In this document: piece after piece, positions 8,339-16,749 of the stretch
Layout: each line of letters starts with the position of its first letter
How positions within the stretch are numbered: the stretch's first letter is position 1
From: DATIRA01 sp964553405
GTDB lineage: Bacteria; Pseudomonadota; Gammaproteobacteria; Steroidobacterales; Steroidobacteraceae
Direction: 5' to 3'
Length of the DNA stretch: 44,318 bases
Assembly (NCBI GenBank): GCA_964553405.1
Contig: CAZKLS010000009.1
Coordinates: 1-44,318 of the forward strand
Translations under genes and position numbers: made by a program
Notes under the pieces: model-generated
What the model was told of the DNA's origin: nothing
What the model saw: the letters and a program-made list of their open reading frames with translations, nothing else
Database searches by the model: none

Positions 8339-9847
8339 TCAGAACGGATGGGCGCCGTGGGAGCCCATGCTCACCAGGAACTGCAGCCAGAACGCGTTGA
8401 ACGACTCGCGCAGGCCCGGCTCGACCAGTACGTCAGCGTACTCGTACTGCAGCCGGAACAGCGAGAACTCGGTGGGCACCCAGCTCAGGGCGACCGTCCA
8501 GCGGTCGGAATCACCGTAGCTTCCACCCTCCTCGCCCGACGCCTTGTTGGTGAGCCCCAGCACGTCGTAGCGCAGGCCGAGCTGCCATCGCGGTGCGATG
8601 CCGTAGAGGCCCTGCACGTACAGACCGTCGGTGGTCACGCGGCGCCGCGAGCCCAGGTCCTCGGGATGCCCGGCCGTGACGCGCAGGTCCTTGCTCGAAC
8701 GCAGGTATTCGGCCTGGATCTTCAGGTCGCGGTGTCCATCGAGCGCCGCGTCGTCGTACTTGTAGACGAGGTCCACGCCCCAGAGATCGGCGTCGCCCTC
8801 GAGGCCCGTCTCGACGGCCTCGAGCCCGTCTTGCGTTCCGGCGCCGTCCTCGTGGTCGTGCTCGTGCGCGTTGACCTCCTGGTGCTGACGGTTGCGGGCG
8901 TAGGACACGCCGAGCTGCAACGCGTGCTCGTAGCCGAGGTCCGGCGACACCTTCGCGAACGCCGTCCACATCCGGGGGCCGTCGTCACGGTCCGCGAGGC
9001 CGAGTTCCTCCCGCTCCCCGTCCTCTTCGACGTAGCTCCCGAACCGCTCCTGGTCGCCCTGCAGCAGCTCGACGCCGAACAACGTGTACACGGGCCAGGC
9101 CGGCAGCCAGGTCAGCTGCACGCCGGTGTCCTGCAGTCCGTGGTCGCCGAGCAGGTTCAGGTAGGCGAGGTTCTGGTCGGCGAAGTCCCACTGGTGCGGG
9201 TGCTGACTGTTGATGTAGCCGAAGTCGGACAGGAACTTGCCGCCCTTGAGCTTCAGCCCGTAGGGAAGACTGCGCGTCTGGAACCAGGCCTCCTCGAGGT
9301 GCACGTCCCCTTCGCCGTCGATCGCAAGGTAGGCCGCGCCGTCCAGGTAGGGGTCCACGGCGGCCGTGAACGCGAACTCCGCTTCGCTGATGTTGAAGCC
9401 GTTCGCGGCCCCGCCGTGCGCATGGTCGTCCCCGGAGCCGTGATCGTCCTCCCCTGCGTGAGCGTGACCAGCCCGCGACGGCTGGAATGCCGAGGTGAGC
9501 AGCTCGGAACCCTCGCCGCCGATGTCGTCGTGGTAGAAATTGCCGTTCAGGATCACCGACATTTGCGGATTGAACGCATTGCCCGCAGTGACGGTGCCGC
9601 TGGCCAGGGCCGCCGGCTCCGCGGCGGCGACCGGGGCGGCCACGTACGCCGGTCGCGATCCGTCACCGGCCGCCTGCTCGGCCACCGCGAGGCGTTGCTC
9701 CAGTTCCGCGATGCGCTGCTCGTAGTCGGACCTCAGTGTCTCGATCATCCGCCGCAGCTCGTCGAGTTCATCGCCCTGTGCCGCCTGCCCTGCCGCGGGC
9801 GCGGACAGTAACGCAAGCGCAAAGAGCCCGGCCATTGCTCGGTTCAT
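8339..9847 (-). CDS. His-rich porin-like outer-membrane protein, zinc-uptake associated
   Basis: A 502-residue protein from the ATG at 9847, which has GGAGA about 7 bases upstream. Order: signal peptide (1-23), a short coiled coil (27-60, ELEQRLAVAEQ), then a beta-barrel starting at FNPQMSVILNGNF. The barrel has conserved motifs seen in porins found beside znu genes (LPYGLKLKGGKF...GYINSQHPHQWDF). Two His/Asp-rich loops are visible, HAHAGEDDHGSGDDHAHG (128-145) and HQEVNAHEHDHEDG, which could bind zinc at the cell surface or pore mouth. It probably lets zinc cross the outer membrane without TonB, as there is no plug domain. It lies in the operon just ahead of znuA. Confidence 0.82.
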   Translation of the reverse strand: MNRAMAGLFALALLSAPAAGQAAQGDELDELRRMIETLRSDYEQRIAELEQRLAVAEQAAGDGSRPAYVAAPVAAAEPAALASGTVTAGNAFNPQMSVILNGNFYHDDIGGEGSELLTSAFQPSRAGHAHAGEDDHGSGDDHAHGGAANGFNISEAEFAFTAAVDPYLDGAAYLAIDGEGDVHLEEAWFQTRSLPYGLKLKGGKFLSDFGYINSQHPHQWDFADQNLAYLNLLGDHGLQDTGVQLTWLPAWPVYTLFGVELLQGDQERFGSYVEEDGEREELGLADRDDGPRMWTAFAKVSPDLGYEHALQLGVSYARNRQHQEVNAHEHDHEDGAGTQDGLEAVETGLEGDADLWGVDLVYKYDDAALDGHRDLKIQAEYLRSSKDLRVTAGHPEDLGSRRRVTTDGLYVQGLYGIAPRWQLGLRYDVLGLTNKASGEEGGSYGDSDRWTVALSWVPTEFSLFRLQYEYADVLVEPGLRESFNAFWLQFLVSMGSHGAHPF

Positions 9848-9908
9848 CTCTCGTCTCCAGAAAACGTCGAATGCGGCTCGCAGCGCGTCGCGCTGCAGCC
9901 GTACCAGT

Positions 9909-10268
9909 TCAAGCCGACGTCTGGAGCGAGGGCGGAGCCCGCGAGCGGTAGCAGGTGAAGCGGCACGAAGGAGCGGCGACGGGCTCCGTCGCAGACTCCT
10001 CGGGCGATCCGACCGGGAGCACCGGCGTCTTTCCGGTGGCGGCGATCGAGTGGTCGAGCCCGTGGCCGAGAACGCAGATCGTGCAGCCTGTCGCATCGCC
10101 GTCGCCGGCCAGCACGTGCAGGCCGTGCATCGTCAGCAGCCACTGCGCCGCGAGCAGCGCCACCGCCAGCAGCAGCAATCGGCGAGAGCGCCTGCGAACT
10201 TGCGACCGGGGATTCAGAACGGGCTCCAGAGGATTGGGCGTCGGGCCACCTGATGGATATCCAGCCAA
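9909..10268 (-). CDS. Small membrane protein, DUF2946-like
   Basis: About 119 residues from a TTG at 10268, the only in-frame start before the membrane segment; a stop lies just upstream. The start is therefore uncertain and has no good Shine-Dalgarno. One hydrophobic helix (RLLLLAVALLAAQWLLTMHGLH) is followed by a periplasmic tail with two cysteine pairs (CTIC and CRFTC) and several His. This resembles DUF2946 proteins, which often sit beside zinc or copper transport genes. It is the first gene of the zinc operon, 61 bp ahead of the porin gene. Function unknown; metal handling is inferred from context only. Confidence 0.65.
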   Translation of the reverse strand: MAGYPSGGPTPNPLEPVLNPRSQVRRRSRRLLLLAVALLAAQWLLTMHGLHVLAGDGDATGCTICVLGHGLDHSIAATGKTPVLPVGSPEESATEPVAAPSCRFTCYRSRAPPSLQTSA

Positions 10269-10397
10269 TGTTACTCACGCGCCGCCTTCTGGCAAGAGTA
10301 GCCGGCGGCAGGCGATGAGGCCGGCCGACGTTTCATTGCAACGCGCCGCTCTGGCGGTCGTATCCTTGTACCTGGCAACACTCGACGAGATACGCCC

Positions 10398-11015
10398 ATG
10401 CGCTCGCTGTCAGATTTCCTGAAGACCACGATCGTCGGCGGGATCGTCTTCCTGCTGCCGCTGGCAATCATCCTGATCGCCGTGCAGCAGCTGCTGCGCG
10501 TCGCTCGTCAGATTAGCGAGCCGATCGCGGCGCGTTTCGCGGACGTGTCGCTGCTCGGGATCGGCATTCGGAGCATCATCGCGGCGCTCGTGCTGGTCGC
10601 GGTCGCGTTCATCGCCGGGCTGATCGCCCGCACCTCGGCCGGCCGCCGCATCAAGGACTGGGTGGAAAGTTCTCTGCTCGGCGGCCTGCCCCAGTACCAG
10701 ATGGTCAAGAGCATGGCCGCAGGTTTCGCGCAGATCGAGAGCGCCGAGGGCTTGAAGCCCGCGCTGCTGAACGTCGAAGAAGCCTGGCAGATCGGTTACC
10801 TGCTCGAAGAGCTCGAGGACGGCTGGGCCTGCGTCTTCCTGCCGGACTCACCGACGCCGATGTCGGGCGCGACGCTGCTGCTGCCCCGGGAGCGCGTCCG
10901 CCCGCTGGAGATGACGATGACCGATGCGATGCAGCTGGTGAAACGCATGGGGCTCGGCTCGGCCGAAGCGCTGAAGGGCGTGGACCTCAGGCTCCCGGCG
11001 GACCTGGGCAGATGA
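10398..11015 (+). CDS. DUF502 family inner-membrane protein
   Basis: A 205-residue protein beginning MRSLSDFLKTTIVGGIVFLLPLA, characteristic of DUF502. Two transmembrane helices (about 12-32 and 52-75) are followed by a conserved cytoplasmic part with VESSLLGGLPQYQMVKS and a PMSG segment. The biochemical role of the family is unknown. Its stop overlaps the next start as ATGA, so translation is coupled to the flavoprotein gene. The 129-bp gap upstream is shared with the divergent zinc operon. It contains a TTGCAA / TATCCT pair 19 bp apart (10336-10366), only a weak promoter candidate. Confidence 0.85.
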   Translation: MRSLSDFLKTTIVGGIVFLLPLAIILIAVQQLLRVARQISEPIAARFADVSLLGIGIRSIIAALVLVAVAFIAGLIARTSAGRRIKDWVESSLLGGLPQYQMVKSMAAGFAQIESAEGLKPALLNVEEAWQIGYLLEELEDGWACVFLPDSPTPMSGATLLLPRERVRPLEMTMTDAMQLVKRMGLGSAEALKGVDLRLPADLGR

Positions 11016-12610
11016 TCGCCAGCCGCGCGGACGTGATCGTGATCGGCGCGGGAATCGCCGGCGTCGCGGCCGCGATCGAACTGCTGGAGCGTGGCCGAAA
11101 GGTGCTGCTGCTGGACCGTGACGCCGAGCAGAACATGGGCGGGCTCGCAAAAGAGAGCTTCGGCGGCATCTGGTTCGCCGGCACGCCGCTGCAGCGACGG
11201 TACGGCATCCGGGACGGCGCGGAGCTGGGACTGCAGGACTGGCTGAGCTTCGCCGAGTTCGGACCGGACGACCGCTGGCCTCGCGCCTGGGCCGAGGCCT
11301 ACGTGCAACGTTCGAACGAGGAGATCTTCGACTGGCTGCGCGGCCTCGGTGTCGAGTTCATGCCGATGCCGCTGTGGGTGGAACGGGGACTGCACACGCC
11401 CGGCAACTCCGTGCCGCGGTGGCACATCGTCTGGGGCACGGGGCACGAGCTGTCGGTGGTGCTGAACCGGCATCTGCTCGGTCACCGTCGTCGCGAGCTG
11501 CTGGAGCTGCGCTTCGATCACCGGGTCGAGGAATTGATCGCGAGCGACGGCCGGGTCATCGGCTGCCGCGGCAGCATCGAGGGCGGCACGGGCGAGTTCG
11601 AGGCGTTAGCCGACGCGGTCATCATCGCCTCGGGCGGCATCAATGGCGACCTGGAGCGCGTGCGCCGGCACTGGCACGCGGACTGGGACCGACCCCCCGA
11701 AGTGCTGCTGAACGGCTCGCACCGTTACGCGGACGGCCTGATGCACGATGCCGCGGCCGCACACGGCGCCTGCGTCACCCACCTGGACTGGCAGTGGAAC
11801 TATGCCGCCGGCGTCCGACACTGGCGGCCGCGGAAACCGGATCACGGCCTCTCGCTCGTGCCGCCGAAATCGGCGCTGTGGCTCAACTGGCGCGGCGAGC
11901 GCATCGGGCCGATGCCGCTCGTTACGGGTTTCGACACCCACGACCTGGTCGCACAGATCTGCAGCCAACAGCGCGCGTACTCGTGGCAGCTGCTGAACCG
12001 CCGCATCGCGCTGAAGGAGCTGGCGATCTCCGGAGCGGAATTCAATCCCTCGTTCCGCGAGAAGAGCCGGCTGAGAGTGGCGCGCGACCTGCTGCGGGGC
12101 AACGAGTGGCTGTACTCGGAGCTGACCGGTCATTGCCCCGACGTGGTCGTCGCCGGATCGCTGCCTGAACTGGTCGGGAAGATGAACGAACTGGCCGGGG
12201 ACGGATCGGTCGATCTCGCAGCCGTCAGCGAGGCCGCGACCCGCTACGACGCGTGCATCGACCGCGGCCCGCGGTTCCACAACGACGAGCAGTTGCGGCG
12301 CATCGAGTTCGCGCGGCGCTGGGTCGGCGACCGCCTGCGAACCTGCGGGTTCCAGAAAATCCTCGAACCGGCGGCAGGACCGCTGGTCGCGATCCGGGAG
12401 TTCATCGTCAGCCGCAAGAGCATGGGCGGGCTGCAGACCGACCTCGACTGTCGCGTGCTCGGCCTGCGCGGCGATCCGATCCCGGGACTCTACGCGGCGG
12501 GCGAATCGGCCGGATTCGGCGGCGGTGGCATGAACGGCAAGCGCGGCCTCGAGGGCACCTTCCTCGGCGGGTGCCTGCTCGGCGGACGCATCGCAGGCCG
12601 CGTGGCCTGA
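11012..12610 (+). CDS. FAD-dependent dehydrogenase (fumarate reductase / KstD-like flavoprotein)
   Basis: A 532-residue flavoprotein. The N-terminal GAGIAG Rossmann motif (residues 12-17) and the acidic end of the second strand (LLLDRD) bind FAD. The C-terminal segment GLYAAGESAGFGGGGMNGKRGLEGTFLGGCLLGGRIAG is the second FAD-contact region of the fumarate reductase/succinate dehydrogenase flavoprotein superfamily. Members annotated simply as FAD-binding dehydrogenases are relatives of 3-ketosteroid delta-1-dehydrogenase. The substrate here is unknown. The gene is coupled by ATGA overlap to the DUF502 membrane gene, which might anchor it or be unrelated. Confidence 0.85.
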   Translation: MIASRADVIVIGAGIAGVAAAIELLERGRKVLLLDRDAEQNMGGLAKESFGGIWFAGTPLQRRYGIRDGAELGLQDWLSFAEFGPDDRWPRAWAEAYVQRSNEEIFDWLRGLGVEFMPMPLWVERGLHTPGNSVPRWHIVWGTGHELSVVLNRHLLGHRRRELLELRFDHRVEELIASDGRVIGCRGSIEGGTGEFEALADAVIIASGGINGDLERVRRHWHADWDRPPEVLLNGSHRYADGLMHDAAAAHGACVTHLDWQWNYAAGVRHWRPRKPDHGLSLVPPKSALWLNWRGERIGPMPLVTGFDTHDLVAQICSQQRAYSWQLLNRRIALKELAISGAEFNPSFREKSRLRVARDLLRGNEWLYSELTGHCPDVVVAGSLPELVGKMNELAGDGSVDLAAVSEAATRYDACIDRGPRFHNDEQLRRIEFARRWVGDRLRTCGFQKILEPAAGPLVAIREFIVSRKSMGGLQTDLDCRVLGLRGDPIPGLYAAGESAGFGGGGMNGKRGLEGTFLGGCLLGGRIAGRVA

Positions 12611-12615
12611 TCGCC

Positions 12616-12640
12616 GCGGCGCCGGTCGCGCCGGCGCCGC
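12616..12640. terminator. Perfect 10-bp hairpin between convergent genes
   Basis: GCGGCGCCGG (12616-12625) pairs exactly with CCGGCGCCGC (12631-12640) around a 5-base loop, between the flavoprotein gene and the convergent HdeD-like gene. No T-tract follows on either side, so it may act as a transcript-end stabiliser or Rho-assisted terminator. Confidence 0.4.
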
Positions 12641-12656
12641 GCGAACGAGGCTTGCC

Positions 12657-13256
12657 TCAGGCGGCGCGGCGTTCCGCGATCCGGTCGGGCAGGTTCTTGA
12701 TCTTGAAGCTGAAGAACACCTTCAGCAGCCCGGTGATGATCGCCCAGGCCGCGATGATGTACACGACCGATATCGCGCCGGCACCCGGGTTCAGCACGAT
12801 CAGCACGCCGAACAGCACCGACAGCCCGCCCGTCAGATACAGCAGCCATTCCTTTTCGGTGACCTTGCGCACCTTGACACCGAGCATCACCAGCAACGCC
12901 CCGAGCAGGATCGCCTGGAAGGCCACGATCAGCACGAAGGCCATCATCGCGACCGGCGGGTTGAGCAGCGCGTAGAGGCCGACGCCGATGCCCAGCCCCC
13001 CGATCAGCAGCATCAGCCACCAGCCGTCCTTCTCGCGGTTGCTGATTGCGCCCCAGGCATTGAACGCGCCGTCCACCAGCACCGAGGCGGCAAAGAAGAT
13101 CGACAGCACGACCCAGCCTGCAAGCGGGTTCACGAACGCGAGGATCCCGAACACGACGGCCGCGATGCCGCCGATCAGGAACACCCACCAAGTGCGCTTG
13201 CACAGCGCCTTGGCATCAGCCCCGGCCTTCGCCAGCAGTCCTTCAGCACTTGCCAT
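12657..13256 (-). CDS. HdeD-like membrane protein (DUF308)
   Basis: A 199-residue protein with six hydrophobic helices arranged as three pairs, each pair resembling the DUF308 repeat (WWVFLIGGIAAVVFGILAFVNP, GLGIGVGLYALLNP, LTGGLSVLFGVLIVLNP). In E. coli the related HdeD contributes to acid resistance at high cell density; that role is not shown for this branch. The ATG at 13256 has GGGAG about 7 bases upstream. The open frame continues upstream to 13352 but lacks membrane character there. Confidence 0.87.
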   Translation of the reverse strand: MASAEGLLAKAGADAKALCKRTWWVFLIGGIAAVVFGILAFVNPLAGWVVLSIFFAASVLVDGAFNAWGAISNREKDGWWLMLLIGGLGIGVGLYALLNPPVAMMAFVLIVAFQAILLGALLVMLGVKVRKVTEKEWLLYLTGGLSVLFGVLIVLNPGAGAISVVYIIAAWAIITGLLKVFFSFKIKNLPDRIAERRAA

Positions 13257-13287
13257 TTTCGCTCCCTGGCGCGTTTGCGCCTTATGA

Positions 13288-14076
13288 TTGTGTCTTCGTT
13301 CTGTCAAATTTACGCGCTTGACCACATCAACGCCAGACCGGCCCGGATCCATCGCCGCCGATGACGCGCGGCATCACCGCTCGGTGCGCAGCTTCGTCGT
13401 GCGCACCGGCCGGATCACGGCCGCGCAGCAGCGCGCGTGGCGCGAACTTTGGCCGGTGCACGGCGTCGAGACCGGCGACGGACTGCTCGATCTCGACCAG
13501 TTGTACGGCCGCGCGGCGCCTCGCACGCTCGAGATTGGCTTCGGCAACGGCGAATCGCTGGTGGCGCTGGCCGAGGCACATCCGGAGCAGGACTTTCTCG
13601 GTATCGAGGTACACCGGCCCGGCATCGGTCACCTGCTGCTGAAGGCCGGGGAACGTGGCCTCCAGAACCTGCGGGTCATCTGTCGCGACGCGGTCGAGGT
13701 GCTGAGCTTCTGCATCCCCGATGCGTCGCTGGACGAGGTTCTGCTCTATTTTCCCGATCCGTGGCCGAAGAAGCGCCATCACAAGCGGCGCATCGTGCAG
13801 CCGGGCTTCGTGGCGCTGGTGGCGCGCAAGCTCAGTCCCGGCGGAGCGTTCCGGCTCGCAACGGACTGGAAGGACTACGCCGGGCACATGCTGGAAGTAC
13901 TGAACGCCTGCGCGTTGCTCGAGAACGAGTCACCGCGAGGCGGCTACGCCGCGCGCCCGATGAGCCGCCCGTTGACGCGATTCGAGCAGCGCGGACAGCG
14001 GCTGGGACACGAGGTCTGGGACCTCGCCTTCCGCAGGCGCCGGGCCGGCAGCGACGATCCGGCAAGGAGAATTTGA
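13288..14076 (+). CDS. trmB: tRNA (guanine-N7)-methyltransferase TrmB
   Basis: The enzyme makes 7-methylguanosine at position 46 of tRNA using S-adenosylmethionine. Visible family marks are RSFVVRTGRIT near the N-terminus, the SAM-binding loop EIGFGNGESL, and the active-site stretch FPDPWPKKRHHKRR, near-identical across the family. The start is unclear: a TTG at 13288 (262 aa) or a TTG at 13318 (252 aa), neither with a Shine-Dalgarno. Comparison with the position of RSFV in other TrmB proteins slightly favours 13318. The start lies 32 bp from the divergent HdeD-like gene. Confidence 0.93.
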   Translation: MCLRSVKFTRLTTSTPDRPGSIAADDARHHRSVRSFVVRTGRITAAQQRAWRELWPVHGVETGDGLLDLDQLYGRAAPRTLEIGFGNGESLVALAEAHPEQDFLGIEVHRPGIGHLLLKAGERGLQNLRVICRDAVEVLSFCIPDASLDEVLLYFPDPWPKKRHHKRRIVQPGFVALVARKLSPGGAFRLATDWKDYAGHMLEVLNACALLENESPRGGYAARPMSRPLTRFEQRGQRLGHEVWDLAFRRRRAGSDDPARRI

Positions 14077-14202
14077 CCAGTTCGTCGAACAACTTCGCGT
14101 GCGGAGAATCCGCTACTTGAACTTGCCGCCGGTCGGGACTACAAGGGAACTGTCATTCGAACGAAGCGCATCACACAGAAGAGGTCCGCAGAGGGAGCGA
14201 CG

Positions 14203-14559
14203 ATGAGGAATCCCACGCCAGTCATCGGTGAGTGGTACCGGCACCCCGGTGGTGAGTCCTTCGAGGTCGTGGCAATCGATCCCGACGACCGCACCATCGA
14301 GATCCAGTACTTCGACGGCACCGTCGAGGAGCTCGACGTAGACCAGTGGCGCGGCGAGCCGATCGAGTCCGTGGAGGCGCCGGAGGACTGGACGGGCTCG
14401 GTGGACGTCGAGCCCGAGGACTACGAAAACGAAGTCGAAGTCGAGCCGCTGCAGGCCACGGGCTGGGGCGATCCGCTGCGCTTCGTGGACCGCGGTGAAG
14501 TCGGCGGCTACTCCGAGATCGAGCTGCCCGAGACGCCCGACGAGCTCGAGCGCTACTGA
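14203..14559 (+). CDS. DUF6763 family small acidic protein
   Basis: A 118-residue, strongly acidic protein beginning MRNPTPVIGEWYRHPGGESFEVVAID and containing IEIQYFDGTVEELD. I recognise it as the DUF6763 type found in gammaproteobacteria next to housekeeping genes. No catalytic motif, signal peptide or membrane segment is visible, and the function is unknown. The first half looks like a small beta-barrel (SH3-like) and the second half is a low-complexity Glu/Asp tail. GGGAG lies 7 bases before the ATG. Confidence 0.75.
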   Translation: MRNPTPVIGEWYRHPGGESFEVVAIDPDDRTIEIQYFDGTVEELDVDQWRGEPIESVEAPEDWTGSVDVEPEDYENEVEVEPLQATGWGDPLRFVDRGEVGGYSEIELPETPDELERY

Positions 14560-14586
14560 GCCGCGCAAGCGGCCGCGCCGGGGGCT

Positions 14587-15963
14587 TCAGCCGCCGGACG
14601 GCGACCGGCGCGTGATCAGGTAGAGCAGCACCAGCGCAGGCAGGCCGAGCGTAGAGGTGTAGACGAAGAACCACGGATAGCCGATCGCGTCGACGACGAA
14701 CCCGGAGGTCCCCATCAGCAGCTTGCCGGGCAGCGCATACATCGACGAGAACAGCGCGTACTGGGTCGCCGTGTACGCGGCGCTGGTGAGGCTCGAGAGG
14801 TAGGCGATCAGCGCGGTCCCGGCGACGCCCATCGCCAGGTTGTCCGCGCTGACCACCATCGCGAGCCCCGCGATTCCGGGATCGGGCTGCCAGGCGAGCG
14901 TCACGAACAGCAGGTTCGATCCGATCACCAGGATGCTGCCGAGCGCGAGCGATCGAACGGTGCCGAGCTTCGCCACCGCCACCCCGCCGAGCACGGTGCC
15001 GAGGATCGACATCACGACGCCGAAACCCTTCGCTACCGCGGCGATCTCCTTGAGCGTGTAGCCGATGTCGAGGTAGAACGGGTTCGCCATCACGCCCATC
15101 GTGAAGTCGGTCAGCCGATAGCTCGCGATGAAGGCGAGGATCAGCAGCGCGAGGCGCGTACCGTAGCGCGACAGGAAATCGGTCAGCGGGCACACGACCG
15201 CCCCGACGAACCACGATCCGAGTTGCCGGGCGAAATCGGGCCAGTGCGCCCTGCGCTCGAGCCAGGCGATCACGCGCTGCTCCTGCGCGATCGTGCGCTC
15301 GGACACAGACGGCTGCGGCTCGGCCACGAGCAGCGTGGTCAGCACGCCCACGCCGACACACGCCGCCATCGCCGTGTAGGCGGCGGTCCAGCCGAAGTCG
15401 GCGGCGATCCACAGCGCGCCCGCGCTTCCGACCATGATCGCGATCCGGTATCCGAGCTGGTATGCCGCGGCCATCACGCCCTGCATCGACTGTGGCGCCG
15501 TCTCGATGCGCCAGGCATCGATCGCGATGTCCTGCGTCGCGGACGAGAACGCCACCAGCAGCGCCAGCGCCGCCATCGCGCCGAGGTGCGCGGTCGGGTC
15601 GGTGTGGGCCAGGCGGAACAGGCCGAAGGCGATCCCGGCCTGCGCGAGCAGCATCCAGCTGCGCCGGCGGCCGAGCAGGCGGCCGAGCAGCGGCACCTCG
15701 AGTCGATCCACGACCGGCGCCCAGAAGAACTTGATCGAGTAGATGATGCCGACCCAGGAGAGCATGCCGATCGTGGCCCGCTCGATGCCGACTTCGCGCA
15801 GCCAGGCGGAGAGCGTCGAGAACACCAGCATGAACGGCAGCCCGGCGGAGAAGCCGAGCAGCAGCATCGCGAACACGCGCCGGTCCCGGTAGGCGCCGAG
15901 CGCTTCGAGCCAGCCCCGCCACCCGCTGCGCGGGCTGCCGGGCGCTTTGTCGGCGGCGCTCAC
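14587..15963 (-). CDS. ampG: AmpG-type muropeptide permease (MFS)
   Basis: A 458-residue transporter with 12 or more hydrophobic helices, of the AmpG branch of the major facilitator superfamily: LLLGFSAGLPFMLVFSTLSAWLREVGI near the N-terminus and SSATQDIAIDAWRIE in the fourth helix region are diagnostic. AmpG imports anhydro-muropeptides released from peptidoglycan for recycling and, in some species, for beta-lactamase induction. Translation starts at a GTG (15963) that overlaps the xthA stop (GTGA), so expression is coupled to the DNA-repair gene. No AmpR or beta-lactamase gene is nearby. Confidence 0.9.
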   Translation of the reverse strand: MSAADKAPGSPRSGWRGWLEALGAYRDRRVFAMLLLGFSAGLPFMLVFSTLSAWLREVGIERATIGMLSWVGIIYSIKFFWAPVVDRLEVPLLGRLLGRRRSWMLLAQAGIAFGLFRLAHTDPTAHLGAMAALALLVAFSSATQDIAIDAWRIETAPQSMQGVMAAAYQLGYRIAIMVGSAGALWIAADFGWTAAYTAMAACVGVGVLTTLLVAEPQPSVSERTIAQEQRVIAWLERRAHWPDFARQLGSWFVGAVVCPLTDFLSRYGTRLALLILAFIASYRLTDFTMGVMANPFYLDIGYTLKEIAAVAKGFGVVMSILGTVLGGVAVAKLGTVRSLALGSILVIGSNLLFVTLAWQPDPGIAGLAMVVSADNLAMGVAGTALIAYLSSLTSAAYTATQYALFSSMYALPGKLLMGTSGFVVDAIGYPWFFVYTSTLGLPALVLLYLITRRSPSGG

Positions 15964-16727
15964 AGGTCGTAGTCGACGGTGAGCGGCGCGTGGTCCGAGA
16001 AGCGCTGCGCCTTGTAGATCGCCGCCGCGTTCACGCTGCCGCGCAGCCGCGGGCTCAGGATCTGGTAGTCGATCCGCCAGCCGACGTTCTTCTGCCAGGC
16101 CTGCCCGCGGTTCGACCACCAGGTGTACTGCTCGGGCTCGGCGTTGACCTCGCGGAATCCGTCCACGTAGCCGGCCTCGTCGAACAACCGGTCCAGCCAC
16201 GCCCGTTCCTCGGGCAGGAAGCCCGAGTTCTTCTGGTTGGCGCGCCAGTTCTTCAGGTCGATGGGCCTGTGGGCGATGTTCCAGTCGCCGCACAGGATGT
16301 AATCGCGCCGCCTGCGCTTCAGCGCGCGCAGGTAGGGCATGAACTCGTCGAGGAAGCGGAACTTCGCCTGCTGACGCTGCTCGCTGGAGGAGCCCGAGGG
16401 CAGGTACAGCGACACGACGCTCAAGCCCTTGAACTGCAGCTCGACGTAGCGGCCCTCGGCGTCGAATTCACGCGAACCGTAACCGGCCACCACGCGCTCG
16501 GGCTTGCGCCGGGAGTAGATCGCCACGCCGCTGTAGCCCTTCTTCTCGGCGTCGACGTAGTAACAGTGATACCCGTGCGGATGGAAGACCGGGTCGGCGA
16601 GCTGCTCGAGCTGCGCCTTGGTCTCCTGGACGCAGACGACGTCGGCGTCCTGCCCGTCCATCCAGTCGAAGAAACCCTTGCGCGCCGCCGAGCGGATGCC
16701 GTTCGCGTTCAGGGTGACGATGCGCAT
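15960..16727 (-). CDS. xthA: Exodeoxyribonuclease III / AP endonuclease
   Basis: A 255-residue EEP-fold nuclease that cuts DNA 5' of abasic sites in base-excision repair. Active-site residues are visible: Asn7 (LNANGIR), Glu35 (VQETKAQ, metal), Asp148 and Asn150 (GDWNIAH), Asp220 (WRIDYQ) and the Asp245-His246 pair (SDHAPL). The ATG at 16727 gives the canonical MRIVTLNANGIRS start. The open frame continues upstream into pyrE without homology. Its start codon is only 22 bp from the divergent pyrE start, so their promoters must overlap the coding regions. Confidence 0.95.
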   Translation of the reverse strand: MRIVTLNANGIRSAARKGFFDWMDGQDADVVCVQETKAQLEQLADPVFHPHGYHCYYVDAEKKGYSGVAIYSRRKPERVVAGYGSREFDAEGRYVELQFKGLSVVSLYLPSGSSSEQRQQAKFRFLDEFMPYLRALKRRRRDYILCGDWNIAHRPIDLKNWRANQKNSGFLPEERAWLDRLFDEAGYVDGFREVNAEPEQYTWWSNRGQAWQKNVGWRIDYQILSPRLRGSVNAAAIYKAQRFSDHAPLTVDYDL

Positions 16728-16743
16728 GGGCGCGCAGTATAAA
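16714..16743 (+). promoter_or_regulatory. Putative sigma-70 promoter of pyrE, inside xthA, giving a leaderless mRNA
   Basis: GTGACG (16714-16719, 4 of 6 matches to the -35 consensus) and TATAAA (16738-16743, 5 of 6) are separated by 18 bp. The expected transcription start, 6-8 bases after the -10, coincides with the pyrE ATG at 16750, which has no Shine-Dalgarno sequence. Confidence 0.5.
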
Positions 16744-16749
16744 GTACGC

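Noticed and set aside
10255..10280. AATGTTAC near the start of the zinc operon as a Zur box
   Set aside because: There is no second half-site or dyad symmetry, so it does not fit the Zur consensus.
11672..11686. TGGCACG resembling a sigma-54 -24 element
   Set aside because: It lies inside the flavoprotein gene and has GG instead of GC at the -12 position.
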